Assembly: GCA_903813345.2 (NCBI GenBank)
Contig: CAIIXF020000004.1
Span: 16,105,513 to 16,169,512, forward strand
DNA length: 64,000 nt
Reading direction: 5' to 3'
Source of the DNA: Owenia fusiformis
Taxonomy: Eukaryota > Annelida > Polychaeta > Sabellida > Oweniidae
A program made the position numbers and the translations under genes. Under the pieces are notes generated by a model, which saw nothing but the letters and a program-made list of their open reading frames with translations, was not told the origin of the DNA and ran no database searches. Below are positions 35,620-45,199 of this stretch, in pieces; the stretch's first letter is position 1, and each line of letters opens with the position of its first letter.

Positions 35620-38600
35620 TCAAGTTACATAGTCTTTGAGCCATTTTGGCTGATTTACAATCCTCTTTGATTTCCTTAATGGAGAACTAGAACTTGGTTC
35701 GGTGATAATAGAGCTATGAGAGACTGGTGTAGTATTACTAGTAAGTGGAACATTATTAGTATTTTGACCACCACCATCTATCCCTCCCTCCTTGGGATGT
35801 TTACTCGAGAAAAACACCATTGGTTTAAGAATTTTAGAACCCCGTTCAGGAGTAGGAGTAGGATCATGGCCTGTTGGCATCAAATGTCTACGATTTCTCC
35901 TGAACAAAGTTCCACTGTCACTTTTGATAATGTATGACCTAGGAGTGTGAGCTTGATTGAGAACCTTATATGGTTTACTCCATGCCTTTTCCTGATCAAG
36001 CTTCACTCTCACAGACTGTCCAGGGGACAGTTTCTCAAGTTTTCTTGCACCATGAGATCTGTTAAAATGTTTGGCATACAGTGATTTTGCTTTAGCATCA
36101 TTGTTTTGAACTTCCTGTTTATCAGGCCAATTTGGGTTTAGATTCTCAGGCGAAACTGGCAGTTTAGTTCTGATTTGTCTACCATAGAGTAATTGACTTG
36201 GCGTTTTACCTGTAGAACTGACTGGAGTGGCCCGATAATTCATAAGGGAGCTTAAGGGGTCTTCTGATTTGAGAATACGTTTGGCAGTTTGGACGGCTCT
36301 TTCTGCGAGACCGTTACTTTGACTGTATCTGGGACTTGATGTTACATGTTTAAAATCAAACTCTTTTGCGAAATCTGCAAATTGTTTTGAGCTAAACTGT
36401 GGTCCATTATCTGATACTAACACTTCAGGGATACCATTCCTGGCAAATATCTTTTTGAGTTTGTTTATGATTTGAGTTGTTGTGACACTACCCCTAACAT
36501 GAGCAATTTCTAGATAGCGAGAATAGTAATCAACTGTGACTAAATATTGCTTCTTGAAGCATTCACATAAATCAGTTGCTAATTGCTGCCAGGGGCGATC
36601 TGGTAATTTTGTTGGAATTAATGGTTCACTTCTCTGTTTAGGTTTCAAAATTTGGCAGTGCTTACATTTGGCCACCAATTCTTTGATTTGTGATGTAAGC
36701 CCTGGCCACCATACTGTCGCATTGGCGCGTTCACGGCATTTGTGAATTCCGAAGTGACCCTCGTGAATTTGATCAAGAATATTATTGCGACATGCAGCCG
36801 GTATAGTGATACGGTTACCATACATAAGTATGTCATTGACAACACTCAAGGATTCTCTACAATCATAGTATCGCTTGGCAACTTCTTTCACGTCTTTGTA
36901 ATATTCCGGCCAACCATGAAGAACATAATTCATGACTGTTGAGATTTCGGGATCAATCTGTGACAAGTCACGAATATTCTCAAGACGCGACTTCGCGACT
37001 GGTAGGTTATCATATATGAAACTCTCATATTCCGTCACACTTTCTACAGTGTTTGATTCCATGCTACTAAGCGGTTTTCTAGACAATGTGTCTGCTATGA
37101 CTAATGTCTTTCCGGGTCTGTATTCAGCGATACAATTAAACCTCATGAGACGAATTAGCATTCTCTGGCATCGCACCGGTGTTTGATCAAGATCCTTTTG
37201 ATTTATAATTGGCACCAGAGGTTTGTGATCAGTCACATATACAAATGATTCTAGTCCGACCAAATACTGACTGAATTTTTCCATTGACCACACCCCTGCC
37301 AAAAGTTCCTTTTCAATTTGAGCATAGCGGCGTTCGGCATCAGTTAATGAACGAGAACAGTAATGAACAGGAAACCAATCTGTTCCATGCTGTTGCTCTA
37401 AGACACCGCCTAACCCGTAACAGCTACTGTCAGCACTAACACGCGATGGCTTATTGATGTCGTAGTATTTTAGAACAGGCTTACTACTTACCTTCTGTTT
37501 CACTGTTTCAAAGGCATCCATTTGTGCTTTTCCCCAAGTCCAAATTGTGTCTTTTCTCAAAAGTTCATTCAATGGGTGAAGCATTGTAGATAAGTTTGGT
37601 ATAAACCTACCTATCCAATTTATCATGCCTAAGAATCGTCGTAATTCTTCAACATTTTCAGGAATTTCCATTTCCACTATCGCAGCGACTTTGGCTGGGT
37701 CTGGCGAGACTCCATTAGCGCTAATTTTATGCCCTAAAAATACGAGCTCAGGCTTCCGGTAATGACACTTCGCCTTGTTGAGAACTAGACCGGACTGTTT
37801 GATTTTCTGTAAGACTTGTTTGAGATTTTTATCATGATCTTCTACATTCTTACCATGAACGATAATATCATCCATGAATACTGCTACTCCAGGACAATTT
37901 TGCAAAATGCGCGACATTTCTCTTTGAAAGATTTCTGGAGCAAGCGATATGCCTTGTGGCATCTTCTTGTATACGTAACGACCGAAGGGTGTTATAAACG
38001 TTGTAAAACGCTGACTTACTTCGCTAAGTGGCACTTGATGAAAACCTCCTGTGGCGTCGAGGGTGGAAAAGACAGAACTTCCCGAAAGTTTCTGTAATAT
38101 ACAGTCAATGGTTGGTAGGACAAATCTCTCGCGCTTAACTGATTTATTAAGTTTTCTAAAGTCAACCGTCACGCGAATTTTTCCTGATTTTGAAACTACC
38201 GGGACCATGGGTGAACACCACTCAGTAGGCTCAGTTATCTTGGCAATAACACCATTGGATTCCATTGATTCGAGTTTTTCTTGTAATGGTTTCATTATAG
38301 GAAATGGAACGCGCCTAGGTACCACAACAGCATATGGTTCAGCATCTTGCTTCAACTCAATTTTGACTGGCTCACATTTCATTGTACCCACTTCCCCATA
38401 CAATTCATTATCATTTATGGGGTCTTTTACATGACCTGGCATTTCAGAAGTATTGTTACTAGGGGGCATTGTAGTTTTATTTCTATGGTTACCAGGATCA
38501 GAACCAATTTTACCTGCCTCGCTCTGAGAGGTCTGAGTTACAACATGTACATTTTTAGTAACTAGATTCAACATTTTAGCAGATCTGCGACATAATAAGT

Positions 38601-39801
38601 TATCACACTTTGGCCCATTTAATACAAATATTCTCATTGAGAATTTGGTACCATCAAGATTGCTATTTGTTATAAAATAACCTCTTGTATCTATTACCCC
38701 ACCTACTGACTTCAGTGGAGGACCATCATGCCTTTGTAACCTAGGTTTTGGTGTAAGGCATTCATATGCTTTGTTACTCATAACATTTACATCAGCGCCT
38801 GTGTCGATCTTGAAACTCATCAATTTACCACAAATGGGTAAGGTCACACGCCATGGTGGCTCTGTGTGCCTATCTACAATCAGTGACTTGGCAGAATCAA
38901 CCAAATGCACAAGCTCACCTACATGAAACTCAGTAGTGTCAAGATCGGCTTCAGCACATTCATCATAACATTCATGTACAACTCTTTTATCAACAGATTT
39001 CTTATTTGATTTACACACACTTGAGAAATGATTTAATTTCTTGCAATTATGACAGGTTTTCCCTTTAGCAGGGCATTTATCATTTCTGTGAATGTAGCCA
39101 CATCTGTCACACTTGTGTTTGTCTGCTTTGTGTTGTGCCTGGTCTTGTTTTCTGTTGTTTTGTCGTGTAGCTCTCTGTTGCGGGGGTCGCTTACGAACAA
39201 AATCAACGTTACTTGTATCAGTAGGTCTCCCTTCAGCTTGAGACTGTGATATTATAAGTTCATGACTACGAACTAGTTCAATAGTTTTCTCTAGGGTGAG
39301 ATCACACGTCATGGCAAGTGTCTGGACTCGCTCTGACAAGTCTCTGTCTTTGATGGAAACGATGATCTTATCGCGAATCATTTCGTTTCTGTCAACGAAT
39401 GAACAATGTTGACTCAGTTTATACAAATCTCGGATATATTCCTCCATTGTTTCTGACTCTCCCAGTTGTCTAAGGTTGAAGACCCTTCGTTCATGAATAA
39501 TGTTTATCTTTGGCACAAAATAGTTATCAAATTTGCCCAAAACGGCATCAAAATTGTACCTGTTGTCTGGCGGATCAGGTACTGGGTCATTTTCAGCAAC
39601 TGGTAAGGGCTCAAACGTAAACTGTTTGTATATGTCCTCTGCGGATTGGCCCATAATATATATAAGTTGACTGACTTGTGTAATATCATCCTCTTTGTTA
39701 AGTTTTGTAGCTAGCCTAAACCTCAGGAACCTTTCTCTCCAAGCAATCCACTCATTGGGTTTATCAAAGTTAAAAGGGTTTGGAGGCTGTATCTTGGCCA
39801 T
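35620..39801 (-). CDS. Gag-pol frame of the Ty3/Gypsy element, 1393 aa
   Basis: One continuous frame encodes, in order: a gag-like region (about residues 1-215), two zinc-knuckle-like cysteine clusters (about 230-265), an aspartic protease with D-T-G-A-D, a reverse transcriptase, an RNase H of the Ty3 type, and an integrase with an HHCC zinc finger and a DDE core. The Ty3/Gypsy order (RNase H before integrase) is clear, and the absence of an envelope frame agrees with a retrotransposon. Family members copy themselves through an RNA intermediate in cytoplasmic particles. The length is normal for a single-frame Mag-like element. Many opposite-strand open frames within it are shadows. Confidence 0.95.
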   Translation of the reverse strand: MAKIQPPNPFNFDKPNEWIAWRERFLRFRLATKLNKEDDITQVSQLIYIMGQSAEDIYKQFTFEPLPVAENDPVPDPPDNRYNFDAVLGKFDNYFVPKINIIHERRVFNLRQLGESETMEEYIRDLYKLSQHCSFVDRNEMIRDKIIVSIKDRDLSERVQTLAMTCDLTLEKTIELVRSHELIISQSQAEGRPTDTSNVDFVRKRPPQQRATRQNNRKQDQAQHKADKHKCDRCGYIHRNDKCPAKGKTCHNCKKLNHFSSVCKSNKKSVDKRVVHECYDECAEADLDTTEFHVGELVHLVDSAKSLIVDRHTEPPWRVTLPICGKLMSFKIDTGADVNVMSNKAYECLTPKPRLQRHDGPPLKSVGGVIDTRGYFITNSNLDGTKFSMRIFVLNGPKCDNLLCRRSAKMLNLVTKNVHVVTQTSQSEAGKIGSDPGNHRNKTTMPPSNNTSEMPGHVKDPINDNELYGEVGTMKCEPVKIELKQDAEPYAVVVPRRVPFPIMKPLQEKLESMESNGVIAKITEPTEWCSPMVPVVSKSGKIRVTVDFRKLNKSVKRERFVLPTIDCILQKLSGSSVFSTLDATGGFHQVPLSEVSQRFTTFITPFGRYVYKKMPQGISLAPEIFQREMSRILQNCPGVAVFMDDIIVHGKNVEDHDKNLKQVLQKIKQSGLVLNKAKCHYRKPELVFLGHKISANGVSPDPAKVAAIVEMEIPENVEELRRFLGMINWIGRFIPNLSTMLHPLNELLRKDTIWTWGKAQMDAFETVKQKVSSKPVLKYYDINKPSRVSADSSCYGLGGVLEQQHGTDWFPVHYCSRSLTDAERRYAQIEKELLAGVWSMEKFSQYLVGLESFVYVTDHKPLVPIINQKDLDQTPVRCQRMLIRLMRFNCIAEYRPGKTLVIADTLSRKPLSSMESNTVESVTEYESFIYDNLPVAKSRLENIRDLSQIDPEISTVMNYVLHGWPEYYKDVKEVAKRYYDCRESLSVVNDILMYGNRITIPAACRNNILDQIHEGHFGIHKCRERANATVWWPGLTSQIKELVAKCKHCQILKPKQRSEPLIPTKLPDRPWQQLATDLCECFKKQYLVTVDYYSRYLEIAHVRGSVTTTQIINKLKKIFARNGIPEVLVSDNGPQFSSKQFADFAKEFDFKHVTSSPRYSQSNGLAERAVQTAKRILKSEDPLSSLMNYRATPVSSTGKTPSQLLYGRQIRTKLPVSPENLNPNWPDKQEVQNNDAKAKSLYAKHFNRSHGARKLEKLSPGQSVRVKLDQEKAWSKPYKVLNQAHTPRSYIIKSDSGTLFRRNRRHLMPTGHDPTPTPERGSKILKPMVFFSSKHPKEGGIDGGGQNTNNVPLTSNTTPVSHSSIITEPSSSSPLRKSKRIVNQPKWLKDYVT

Positions 39802-40167
39802 TATAATAATCCAAAGATGACAATATAATCACGATAGTTAATACACAAGAGTAGAAGTACAGTTCACAAGTTTAAATATCAGTTGGACTCAAATTCTTAC
39901 TGTAGTACAGCAGCAATGACGCAATCCATGGCATTTGCATATCTCCGCGAAGCAATGGCGTAATCCGTGTCGTGTGCACGAAGCAATGATGTAATCCGTG
40001 TCGTGCGCAAAAATGTCATGCTCGAAATTTGCACAAAATTTCACCGGCAATCAAAGTTAAACACCAAAAATACCTCTAATCTGGTCACTTTCAGACAAGT
40101 TTTACATGTCCTACTTTTTCTCTGTGGTTTTATATCCCCGTAGGCTCGCATCCAACGTTTGACACCA

Positions 40168-40319
40168 TGTTCTGTTACGTTATATTTAGAATAACACTAA
40201 GAGATATATTGGCTGACTTTGTCCAGTTTATTTCAATATGGCGTAAGCCCCGATCATGACGTAATACAAAATAAGTATGGCTTGCCAGCCCAACAATACA
40301 ATCAGACAATTACATGACA
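40168..40319 (-). repeat. LTR of the Ty3/Gypsy element (5' side)
   Basis: It is 152 bp and nearly identical to 34999-35149, followed on the plus strand by the AGCTG target duplication. In element orientation this is the promoter-bearing LTR. Confidence 0.92.
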
Positions 40320-40324
40320 AGCTG

Positions 40325-41086
40325 TGTCTTTAATACACTCATTTTCTACAATACTGCGCAATACTAGATTGTATCATCGATCAGCAAGTTATCGAATCGA
40401 AACCAAATTAATATTGCTGGGGAATCACCTTGATTCAGCCAGCCCAGTTCATTCTGGGGATTTAGGGAGGTGAGTCGGTGTAAACAGTAGGTGGACAAAA
40501 TTAAGAATGTGCATTCTCGTTACTTTATCATTAATAATCATTAAATCTATACATAACAGTTCATAGCATACATCTTTGTGGGAAATATGAGATTAACTGC
40601 TGTAATTGGTATAAAAATATTTTTACAGGGGAGTCAGTACCCCTTGGGACGAGTTGATTGTATACTAAACATAACCAGGAAGTTAAAATCTACTTGTTTT
40701 TACCCCTTTGGAAAATGTCATCCTAGTTATGGTAATGTTTAGTTTAACCTCTTTTTATTGACGTTAATGGTAAATGTTTTTTTGTTTTTGAATACAAATT
40801 TATACTCATCCTTCTATGTTTGTGTTTTAAGTCCTGGATTTCTCTTGTCATGCTAGAAACAAGTAGGGAAAACAAGACATGATCCTATGATTTTATTACC
40901 TAGGAAGACCTTAGTTTGCGAAATCGACGGTGATTCAGTCTCGGGTTTTATGTGATAACCTTTTTGTGGGGCAATTACCACGCCATACAAAGGTGTAACA
41001 TATACCGATACATCAAAATCAAAGAATAAATTATATATTATAGATACAGAACTGCATACTTGGAAGCTGGTTTCCTTGAGAGAATA
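40325..41086. other. Upstream region of the RBR gene
   Basis: No coding exon is supported. About 40670-41086 is also present, diverged, upstream of the exon-1 copy at 49301: shared blocks include ACCAGGAAGTTAAAATC and AGGAAGACCTTA. It probably carries the promoter and 5' UTR of the RBR gene. Confidence 0.5.
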
Positions 41087-44000
41087 ATGGGGTTAACGTG
41101 GCAGCTGTTCCTTAAAGGCCTTCGGGGCGAGACTACAGTCATAAATATAAGCGCGGTAAGTGAATCTTAAAATCACTGAGTCAATACTAAAGTTGGCATT
41201 TGTCTATGCGCTACCCATGTGATGGAATAATGTAAGGGTTACGTGTATAGGACCCATTATGATACTCATTACATCTTTCTGTTTCACCTAAAACATCTCA
41301 GGACTGAGAAGAAGTGATATGTCATGGTTTATCATGATCTATAGGACATACTTTTGTCCGTAGTTTTGAATATTATGCATGGGTATGAATTACTAATGCA
41401 CGCCCCCCCCCCTAAATGTCCATCTTTATTGAAAACTAGTGCTGGAAAAGAACAACCAGTGTTTGGAATAAAGCACAGAGGAAGTCGCATCAGTTTTTGT
41501 GTTCCCCATACGAGCGGCAGATATATACTTGAAGCAACTAGATACAAAGATCGATGTGAAGCCCTTGAGCCTGGTAACTTGTCACTGCGTATTTACACCT
41601 GGAATCGATATCAAGGCTCGTCTAGGATTAAGAATTGGTACTACAACATTCACCACATTTTGACAAATGATCTATCGCTTTCCATTGACTCTCCTGGAAT
41701 TAATATATGTAGAACTATAGGGAAATGTCTTCCCAAACTGGCATGACACTAACTGGAATGATGGTAGACGTCACGGAAGGCCAATGGAACAAATTAAGAA
41801 CATACAGACCGTTCAAGCAGGAATTCACTGATATCCTTATCGCACATCTCATCTTGCCATGCAGGATCGGAAAGCGCTAGCTATAGGCTCTGTGAGGTGT
41901 GGTGTAGCTCCCCTGCGAATTGAAACTGGACGTTACGAACGTAGTGTGCCAGTAACTGAAATACTTTGTTCTCTTTGTGATATCAATGCCATACAGGATG
42001 AACACCATTTTTATGTCAATTTTACCCCGATCTAAGAAATGAATTGTTTTGAACGGTTGCAAATAAAATTCCATGTTTTCACGAATTTCCTGACAATGAT
42101 AAATTTAAAACATTGATGTCTGATCATGAGATTTCTTTATAATTGGCAAAAGCATGTGGCCAAATGTTAGTTTAAGGAATACTATATGTTCAGGTGATGT
42201 CCCCAGTGTCGCTTATAAAATGCGCCTGAAAGCTGGCTCTATGGCTACGCCCTTGCTTATTCATACTTATGTACACCTTTTCAAGGAGTCAAGGAGGCAT
42301 AGTGACACTATATCTTGTAGCCAAACACCTATCGAGACTTGTACATCATAACGTTGCAAGTTATAGATCGGTTGTACTTGTATATACAGCTTCATATTAT
42401 ATAATTAACCACTTCGTGTTTCATGTTTTTCAGACTGCTACAGTCGATGAATTGTTAGAGATGATCAGTAAAAAGAATGGAATACCCGTTGAAACACAGA
42501 GAGTTCTATATACAAGTACGTACTCAATGTTATTCATGTATATTATTTGGAATATTGTCATTACAGGGTGAACCACATACAGCTAGCCGTACACCAATGG
42601 CATATGTTGGGACATCAAGTGAGTTATGGTGTAAAATATTTTCATGGGACAAGTTCGGATATTCACACGGGACATCCTTGGGACTTCAGGGGACATTGTC
42701 CCTCGTTGTCCCTTTTTGTCCCATCTTGTCCCCAGGACATTGTCCGATTTTGTCCTTTTATGTCCCACGAAAAGAATATACACTATGATTCTTTTCGAGG
42801 GAGACATTGCCGGACAAATGAAGGCCATTTTGTCCATGCTCGTCTATTGATCATTGAATTCATATCATATCCGAGTCCAGAGTGCAATACATAAGCAAAT
42901 GATTTTTGCCGAATAGATTTATTATCAATAGAATAGAAAAAAATCAAAATGGTGATTTGTGAGCCCATTTCGGTGGATTGAAATTTAAAATACACATTAT
43001 ATTTTTATGCTTTGAATAAGCCATTGTTTGAATACACTCAATCAAAATAATAAATTGTGATAATGTTTATATAGCTAAACAGTTGGAGTATGGTCAAAAT
43101 AAAACTCTGGCAGACTACAACATCCACAATGAGAGCAACTTGTTTGTTGTTTTACGCCTTCATGGAGGATCGGACGAAGGTAAGTTTACAATGTGGGTCC
43201 ATTTTTAGATTTTACTATTTTGAAAAATACTATAATCAAGTGTGATTTTCAATAAGAAGGTATCGGGTTAATGATTAATTTACTTTAAAACGCCTTAACA
43301 TTATAGCACAAAATTACTTTTCATTAATTTCATTACATTTATTTCAACTAAATATGAATACATTATACAGTCATAATATACAAGACATGAAAGATGCCGC
43401 ATGTCGCATTATGTATTATGGGCTAGCAGTAAATAAATTCTATTTTCACATTGTACAAGTATAGTTCACGGTGTTACATGCAAACTGGAAAAACGAATTA
43501 ATCTAAAGTTCAGTTAAAGATGTGTATTCATGTAATGTTAATGGCACCCTACTATACCTAACACCTAGAAATGCATAAGATACTTTGTTTATCTTATTGT
43601 ATTGTATTGTATTGTTTAGTATATTTTTTGAAAGTGCCTTAGTAACATTTAACATTCAACCGATAAACCATTAATAAGGAACAGACAAATAAAAACAAAT
43701 ACATAATCATTACTAATTAATGGGTTGCTCATGAACACCAAATGCAAGGTATAATAGAGTGAATGACTGTCTTCGGTGTTATTTTATGAACAAATACAGC
43801 AGATCTAAAAAATTGTAATTGCAATTTTATTTTAGATCCCCCTCCAAAGCAACTCCCTGATGACGTAGAGCTAACCGATGCACCTGATATGATCACGTGG
43901 GATGATGACCCGGATGGGAGTAGAGCAAAAATGCCGTGTGGACATGCAATAGGTAAGGATTTCAGAAATAAACATTACAAATAATGTTCCTTTTATTGTT

Positions 44001-44899
44001 TCCCATGTTATTTTAACGATTCAAGTTAATCGCTAATTAGTTTTATTGTCTTTGGTGTTCTTATAACTCCAAAGATTTATCAAACAAAGACAATGACATA
44101 ACAAATGTAATAGACGGGCGAAGCGAATTTAAATCGGCATATGGAATTCTAAAAGGATGTTCACCCACAGCGGGACGTTTTACAGTTTTTGGAGAATTAT
44201 TTCTCAATTTCAAAATACGTTTCTAAAATAATACTAACCTTATTTTTAGGACCTGAATCTCTAACGGCCTATTGTGAAAGTTTGCTAACGAGTGGTAAAT
44301 TCCGTTTTCTGTGTCCATATATCGGACCAGAGAACGGTGTATATTGTGGAAAGGAATGGGATTTCTCGACCGTTCGTAAACTCGCCGTATTGACCAGGGA
44401 AGAAAAGGAGAAATTCGAGAAAAGAATCACCGAAAACTATCTCCGAAAGGCGTGTGGTATTCAAGAATGTCCTGGCTGTATGTCACTCTGCGAGAGAAAC
44501 GACAAGAAAGACCGGAGGGTAGTTTGTCCATTGTGTAGCAAGAAGAAGGAGAAGTTATACGAATTCTGCTGGTATTGTCTACACGATTGGTTGAATTCAA
44601 GCAGCACCACCAAATGCGGAAACTCTTCTTGTAGCAATGAAGACCCTCGCTTAAAGATCCTTCGTGATTCGCCAAAGAAAGCAGTTGTCGGTGTGAAGGA
44701 CTGCCCGTCCAGACGTGCATGTCCTCAATGCGGTATGTTGATCGAGCACGAGCGTGATTGCAAGCATATGGTCTGCCCATGTGGGGAGAAATTCTGCTTT
44801 ATATGTCTTAAATCAGCTGCACGTGGGACATATGTTTGTGGATCGTACAATGCCCCTTGCACCGTCGCCGCCATACAGACAACCATCCCAGGTGCATAA
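41087..44899 (+). CDS. Ubiquitin-like/RBR E3 ligase, 340 aa
   Basis: Five exons (41087-41155, 42434-42515, 43075-43179, 43836-43952, 44250-44899) join in frame with phases 0,1,1,1 to a TAA stop. Residues about 5-82 form a ubiquitin-like domain (W-Q-L-F-L-K-G-L, T-V-D-E-L-L-E-M-I, Y-T-T-K-Q-L-E-Y-G, L-A-D-Y-N-I, ending L-R-L-H-G-G). After a Pro/Asp-rich linker comes a RING-between-RING region: a partial first RING (C-G-H from 120, no CxxC pair before it), an IBR-like cluster (C-P-G-C ... C-P-L-C ... F-C-W-Y-C), and a catalytic RING2 (A-C-P-Q-C ... D-C-K-H-M-V-C-P-C-G-E-K-F-C-F-I-C). By comparison with Ariadne and parkin, Cys295 would be the thioester Cys that takes ubiquitin from an E2. The layout recalls parkin (UBL first) but is much shorter. 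Intron 1 holds a LINE fragment. Confidence 0.88.
41590..42145 (+). mobile_element. LINE 3' fragment (reverse-transcriptase C-terminal region)
   Basis: Across shifting frames one reads R-I-K-N-W-Y-Y-N-I-H-H-I-L, then an R-T-Y-R-P-F-K-Q-E-F stretch, A-P-L-R-I-E-T-G-R-Y-E-R, L-C-S-L-C-D, Q-D-E-H-H-F and a P-D-L-R-N-E-L-F tail. This is the C-terminal Cys/His segment seen after the RT in many marine-invertebrate non-LTR elements. Several frame changes and stops show it is dead. It lies in intron 1 of the RBR gene. The left limit is uncertain and could reach 41360. Confidence 0.65.
42640..42840. repeat. TTGTCC-rich degenerate simple repeat
   Basis: The pentamer TGTCC or its complement GGACA occurs more than a dozen times in about 200 nt, giving a purine/pyrimidine-alternating block in intron 2 of the RBR gene. 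Left and right halves are partly reverse complements. It is non-coding. Confidence 0.7.
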
Positions 44900-45075
44900 A
44901 CATAGGATGAGTTTTTTCATCCTAGCAAAGTCTAACAAAATAGTCAACATAGCGATGGAATTGACTTGAAACTTGGACGATTTGAAGTAGTTTTAGGGTT
45001 TTCATATAACTGGTGTCGGGTATTGAAGAATTGGCAGTTTATATAATCATTCTATAATATTATTGATACTCCTCA

Positions 45076-45081
45076 AATAAA
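45076..45081 (+). other. Polyadenylation signal of the RBR gene
   Basis: AATAAA lies 177 nt past the stop within CTCAAATAAAATAG. The homologous position in the decayed duplicate near 49870 reads AATAAG. Confidence 0.6.
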
Positions 45082-45199
45082 ATAGCCAGTGTTGTTACAC
45101 ATAAACATATCATTTCTTTTGTGTATCTAGTATTTTTATAGAAGAATTCCCCAAAGTAAAGATTGCAAGAAGGTAAACAAGAACACAAATGTGTACAAA

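Larger units (their letters stand above)
34999..40319 (-). mobile_element. Ty3/Gypsy LTR retrotransposon, looks whole and young
   Basis: The element is 5321 bp, bounded by 151/152-bp direct LTRs (34999-35149 and 40168-40319) that start TGTTCTG and end TGACA. A 5-bp target duplication, AGCTG, lies at 34994-34998 and 40320-40324. It is inserted on the minus strand. A purine-rich tract lies just inside the left (3') LTR, and a primer-binding-site-like TGGTGTCA, similar to the complement of a tRNA-Leu end, follows the right (5') LTR. Between them is a single gag-pol frame. The LTRs differ at only about two positions, which points to a recent insertion. The short LTRs, the single frame and the pol sequence suggest the Mag-like lineage. 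It looks whole. Confidence 0.92.

Noticed and set aside
35716-39249. Many plus-strand open frames of 60-130 codons
   Set aside because: They lie opposite the gag-pol frame and are shadows of it.
41354-41589. Left half of a 130-codon frame
   Set aside because: Only the right part resembles a LINE; the left part shows no family pattern and includes a poly-C run.
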